Source: Ectocarpus siliculosus (Eukaryota; Sar; Phaeophyceae; Ectocarpales; Ectocarpaceae). Taken from it: a DNA stretch of 17,814 nt. How positions within the stretch are numbered: position 1 is the stretch's first letter; every line of letters begins with the position of its first letter. Shown here piece after piece: positions 11,101 through 17,100 of this stretch. The position numbers were made by a program, and so were the translations under genes. The stretch is taken from the NCBI GenBank assembly GCA_000310025.1, contig FN649755.1, positions 2,620,845 through 2,638,658 of the forward strand, written 5' to 3'. The notes under the pieces are model-generated. The model searched no databases and had not been told where the DNA came from. It worked only from the letters and a program-made list of their open reading frames with translations.

Positions 11101-14100
11101 CCCGTAACGTACCTTGCTGCTTCCTCGGAAATGTGTGCTCGCACTGCCGCGCGAGGCTTGATCAGGTCGACAAGGTGCTGCTTTCAAAGCCGGAGTCGAC
11201 GGGTTTCTCCAGCCGGGTCCTTACCGGATTCAGGGAGTAAGTGATTCTTCGTAGCTGTTTGTGGGGTTGTTTCTTGTTTTGCGGGGAGCGGGGGTGGCTT
11301 GCTCTTATGTTTTTGCATGCCGAAGCGGCTAGACCATTGACCGCGCGTCCTCGAGAGGACGGAGCATTGTTCCCATCGGGCCGATCACCGATAGCCTACC
11401 GTTCCTTGCTACTTTCCCAGAGGTGGCTCTATGTTTTAGCTTATCTTTCCTGTCGATATCACTTCCCCGCCTTTTCAACCCACTTCCTATGCGCCAGTAC
11501 AACTACCGTCGTCTCCTGGCTAGTCCATGCCTCAAACATCTCCCTGTAACTTGCTTTTTACTTCTCCCAGCTCAGTCATACACAGTTCCCTCTCCTTTTG
11601 TGCGGGGGGTACAGTACTCATGTACATGCCGTAGCCGTTAGACCATAGACCTCGCATCCCTGCAATACCCGGGGCGGAACGATATGTATGCCGGGTTGTC
11701 GCCGGTCGGCCCAGGCTACGTTTTACAAGGATGAAGCAGAGGCTTGTTGGTCATCACCCCTTCCTGCGTTCGTGTGCTGTGCCAACGCATATTTGTGCCG
11801 TTTGTCAATAGAATGGAGGACGAATTTTTGTTATTTTTCGGTACCGAAGGAAGGGAGACTGGGGCTTAACTAAACAATTGCCGCGCCTCTTTTGCTTGAG
11901 TCAACTAGACACAAGGATACCGCGCCCCCCCTGGACCGATTTTCCAAGGCCGGCTACTCCACAGCAGCAACACAAAAAATGGTGGTGCCGAAAATAGCGG
12001 CGCTGTCTTGTCGAGACCTTTCCAAGAATGTACCCGTCATTTGGTTTTGGCCTTCTCTTCGTCGTGGAGATTTCGAGCTTCCAAAATGCGGCTAGGGGGT
12101 GTGGTATCTTGTGTCACGTACGGTGTGTAGTGGCGGTTGGAATTCGGGTCTTGTGTTTCGGCAGCTATGGTCTTTAATGACGCTACAGTACGACACCCGG
12201 GCATTGGGATCCCGACACGTGCATACCTTTAACATTGCTTGAATTTCTAGAAAACGTATAGAACGACGATTTTAGTTTTGTTGGGGATTTTTTTTTCGAA
12301 GACGCTGAGCGGATACCCGAGCAGTTTTTTAAAGTCACGAGACAACAGCAATTCTCGGGTTAGAAATTGAAAGCAAGCACCGCTGGAGGCAAGTAGAGAT
12401 CCATTTCCTGTGTGACCCCAGCTGGAGCGTCACTCATGTAGCGATATATACAAACTGGGGCCAAGACTTGACGTGACGAAAAGAGTAAACGCTTTTCGAT
12501 GTGAACCATGCATCTGGACGAGTAACTATTTTTTTTTTCAAATGCTTTGTTACAAGTAGTTGTTCAAGATTTTGCAAAAACTAGTGCTTGATAGACTTGT
12601 GCTGCTGCCGCGTGTTCTACATATGGTGCATTCCGCCGCAGTTTTGAAGTTTCCATTTTTTTTTTCTTTTTTTCCAGGTGGATCACGTTCACACCTAAGA
12701 TGATGGAAATGGCAGAAAAGACCCCCTTCGGTGCGCTCACCACCGCGAAGGGTGTCCGAGCTGGGACCGCGTTTAGTGCTGTGGCCGACGTTCTCAGAGC
12801 AGACACGGTGGAGTTGGCCAATGGAGGGCGGGGGAAGGGCGAGGTAGGTGGATTCAGGTTGCGTTGTTGTTGTTGGTGTGGTTGCGCCACTGCCGTTTTC
12901 ACAAAATAGCACAGAGCAGACCGCCTTCTTCGCGAGAAATTCATGTTGAGGAAGTAGAGCAGGGAGGAGGTACGTACGAAGACCCTAAACCCTAACCTTA
13001 ACCCTATCCCAACTTCCCCATTGCATGCTTTATCCAGCATGTTTGCTTAAGAGGGCCCAGACAATGGATTATTGGGACTGACTCTTTTGTCTTACGTTAA
13101 TCCAATATTTTGAAAGAAAATAACCTTCCCGCCGGAGGAACCTGGTCCGTTGTACTGTCATCAGTATAGGACAGCATGGAGAGGCGTCCTGCGTGCTGGC
13201 ACGCTCAGGTTTGCTGCTGGAGCTGAAATATCGAATGTCGCAGCAGCCTCTGAAAGCAGTCCGAAATCTGCGCCGGAACCAAGCGGAATCCAACATTTGC
13301 CACAGTCGTGCTCCCCACGACGGACCGTGAACCCCCGAACGGAGGGTTGTCAGCAGTAGCTAGTGGCATGAGCTACTGCTGTAAACCCACAGTTCGGGAG
13401 ATTGGGGTCTGTGGCGGCGACCACAAGCAGTACGAGACACCGGGTGTTGATCTAGTTTGCGGAGATTTGCGGAGATTGTAGGCCACTACTACGACCCGCG
13501 ACATCACCATCACAGAAGCAGATTTGAGCGCGCCAACACGCACCCCCCGCTGCTATAGGATGTCCTTCAGTGATACGAATACAACGGACCAGGTTCCTAG
13601 CAAAACCGACCTTATTTGAAGCGCCTGCCGTTCTGGCTTCTTTACTTAAATGTATAAGAGTGTAGATTGATATCTTGATTTGATTTGAAAGGAGGCGGGT
13701 TGAGGTAGATAGGTGAAAAAAAATTTAAGCAGACTCTACTGCCACCCTGTGCGAGGATCAACGATATCTGTTTTTCGCGATGCCTTCCGACTGGTCTTGT
13801 GTGTCTTTTGTGCAATTTCTGGTGCTCCTGCGTTTGGTTTCAAAATTAATTAGCATCAATATTCTTTGTCCTGGGCCGCCTTGCTAGAATCCCTGCGAAG
13901 GATACTGAGATGGGTAAATCAGATTGCTGTTGTTGTCGTTGTTGTTGTTGTTGGTGGTGGTATGGTTGTGCCGCTGTTCACAACAGCGGTCCCAGATTTT
14001 TTCGTACAACGATGGAAATTAGGCTGCAACGGTAGGGAAGGACCCAACCCGGAAATGCATTAGAGCCCAGCAGCCCCAGTCCGAAGCGCTATTTTGACGC

Positions 14101-17100
14101 CATTTTTTTTTCTTCCCATGGGGTGAGCAGTACCGGCTTGCTCACGAGTAAGGTTGTAAGGTTGTGCCCCGGCTCCAAAAACTGGAACAGGGTACCTTAT
14201 GGGGCCTAGCGGGTTGGAACCGGTTAGGTACCCGGGTACCCGGAAGGGGGCGCCGTGTGTGCATATTACGGGGTACCCCATGATTTTTGGGGCGCCGTGC
14301 CACCGACAGGGGGCGCCATGTATGAATCACCATGCACCCCCCTGCTTTGGGGTGACGTGTATCTCAACCAATACCCGGGTACAAGACAGGTGGAACCAGA
14401 CCCGGCCGTGTATTCCCGGAACCGGGTGCCCGGTAGCGGGTACCTGCTTCTGCGCCAGCCGAGGCACAACCCTACTCATGAGCTACCCCAAAATCAGCCG
14501 TAGCTTCTTCATCTAGTCCGGCGAAGGTTGAGCGTTACTGCTCATCGCTCTAGGCACCCGAGGCTAGGCAGTTGTCTTGCTTGTTCAAGACATCACAAGC
14601 TCAGCCTGATTCCATATGGTATCACAACCTCAGCCTGATTCCGTGTGATACCATCATCCCAGTCTGATTCCGTACGACCTCCTTGCCTACAGCATGAGCG
14701 GGCCGGCGCTGCTGTATCACTGTTGCCATTACTGCATTTTTTTCGTGCAATATGGATTAGCACGTCCCTTTGTCTCAGTCCATTTTATTTCCCCACCGAG
14801 AACCCGTATTTCCTCTTTTTTTCTCCTGTTGGTATTTTATTCTTCATTCCGTTACATGTTAATTTTACGTTGGACAAGGCCTCCCATGCCGCCGTCAGGC
14901 GTCCTTGCCTGGTACCGGAGGTGACGCAAGATACCACATCCCTTGAACCGATTTCCAAAGCTTTGATACTCCCCGAGGACGAGGATGCCGAACATCCAAT
15001 GCTACGTTCTCGGAAAGCTCTCCACGAGACGGTTCCAACACCTTTTGTCTATGGAATAGAGACGGGACTTTTGTGTCCCTGTCATCTCTAACCTCACCCC
15101 AACCCCCGCCTTACTAGAACCAAGCTTAATGTCCTCGCGAAGGCTACTAGAGGTGGAAAGAAGTTACGGGAAGAAGAAGGTCTGCCCACGTCGTCGATCG
15201 ATGGAAATGCGAGAGACAAGCGGAGAGTAGCGTGGCGCGGGGAAACTTTTCGAGAATCAGAATTCTGAAGAGAACAAGGTTCTTCTTCTCTCCATGGTTG
15301 CCTTCCTTTGTTTTCTCATAAACCCTCTGTTTTCTCATGAACAATAACGACTTTGCTTGTTGCAACTCCTGTCACTTTTTTGCGCCGGTCAATCTTTCCC
15401 GGGCGGTCTTTCGTTTTTCTTTTTTGTTCTTTTGTCCATGTCTGATTTTTCACGGATGGCGACTTTGCTTGTTGCAACTCCTGCCGCTTTGTTGCGCCGG
15501 TCAGTGTTTCCCCGGCGGTCTTTCATTTTTTTTTTTTTGTTCTTTTCTGTCCATGGTTGCTTCCGTCTGATTTTCACGGATCGCGACTTTGCTTGTTACA
15601 ACCCACTGGCCCTTTTTGTCGCGGTCAATCTCTCCCCTCCAGGCCGACGTTTTTCTTCTCTCCATGATTGCTTCCCTCTGTTCTCTCACGAATCGGCACT
15701 TGGTAGTACACTCTGGCTCTTTCAGTCGGTCAATATCTCCCCAGCAGTCTCTCACCTTCTTTGTTCTTCTCTTTCTCTTCGTGGTTGCTGCCCTCTGATT
15801 TATCACGAATCGCGACTTGCTTGTTTCAACATTCTGGCTCTTTCTGTCGGTCAATCTCTCTTCCGGAGATATCTCGCGTTCTGTGTTGTTCTTCTCTTCT
15901 CCCCATGATTGTTCCCTCTGTTGTCTCACGAATCGCGACTTGCTTGTTCAACATCGAGATGGGCGTGTTGTGGTTCGAAAAGGAAAATATTTTTTAAACG
16001 TTATTTTTTCTCGGTCAATCTTTCTCTTCTCGGCAGGCGGACAACGTCATCAGGCAGATGCAGGCCAACGCCGCGGAAGAGCTTCTTTCGGGAGGCATGG
16101 GGTTCCAGAAGCGGCGACTCGAGGTCCCTGACGAGGACGTCGAGCTCTTCGTCGAACAGGTGGCAAATCCCGCGACGACGACATGTGGCTGCTGTGCTTC
16201 GACCGGCAAGCGCGACGCAAACACACACACACGTGCATGACCTTAAGAAGCATTGTTGTCATCTAACGTATTTTGATTGGTCAACCGGTTAGCGCGGTCA
16301 ATACAAAATTTACACACACACGATTGCACTTCAGAAGCAGGGCACTGTCACCCAACTCCTTATCGAGAACCCATACCCTTTGACTTGAAAGCGTTCGTGT
16401 TTTGTTATCCCGCTGCAAGATTTCTATATTTTTCTTGGCCAGCCGGTTAGCGCGGTCGATGCCACTCTTTTAGGCACCCACCTCACTTCGGGTGCTACCG
16501 TTTCTGTTTTTCATTCGGAGAGTAGCTTAACCTCCCCCTCACGGGGTCCCAGATCATGGCCCAAGAGCTTTCTGTTTTCAGCCGCACTGAGACTGACATC
16601 TTTTCGTGGGAGTGCCGGTTGCCGCAGTCGACGCATCTTAATAAACCCGCGTGTTTCTCGCAAGAGTTTGGCACACAAATGGAATAAAGTTACATCCATG
16701 CCACGAGGAGGAGATACCTTCGAAAATCATGAGTTAAAAGCCGAACCGATTCTGGGCGTAGTCCCACCTAGGAGTTTCCGTAGTTGACGTAAGGGTCCAC
16801 ACCCCCTCTGGACCGAATTTCATAGCTCGATTACCCCACGACGACGAGGATGCACTAACGAAACGATAGCTCGTTTTCGGCAAGTTGTCGACGAGGCGGC
16901 TCAAAGGCCACCATTTTCGGCACCGCTACTATTCCTGCCGTGGAGAAATCGAGCTTTCAAAATGGGTCCAGCGGGTGTGCTATCATGTGTCACCAACGGT
17001 AGCTACCGAGCGATGGCAAGAAGACCCCGGATGTACCATGGTATTTTACCATGGAATACGTAGTGGTTTAGAGAGAGAAAAACGATAATGATGGCAAGAT

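Noticed and set aside
15357-15929. Long open frames on both strands (183 plus, 142 minus)
   Set aside because: They lie in the 118-bp pyrimidine array; periodic low-complexity DNA keeps both strands open.
16442-16500. Possible tRNA from 'gccggttagcgcggtcgatgcc'
   Set aside because: D-arm-like start only. There is no anticodon stem, no TTCGA-type T loop and no acceptor pairing; the core recurs at 16285 as part of a tandem repeat.
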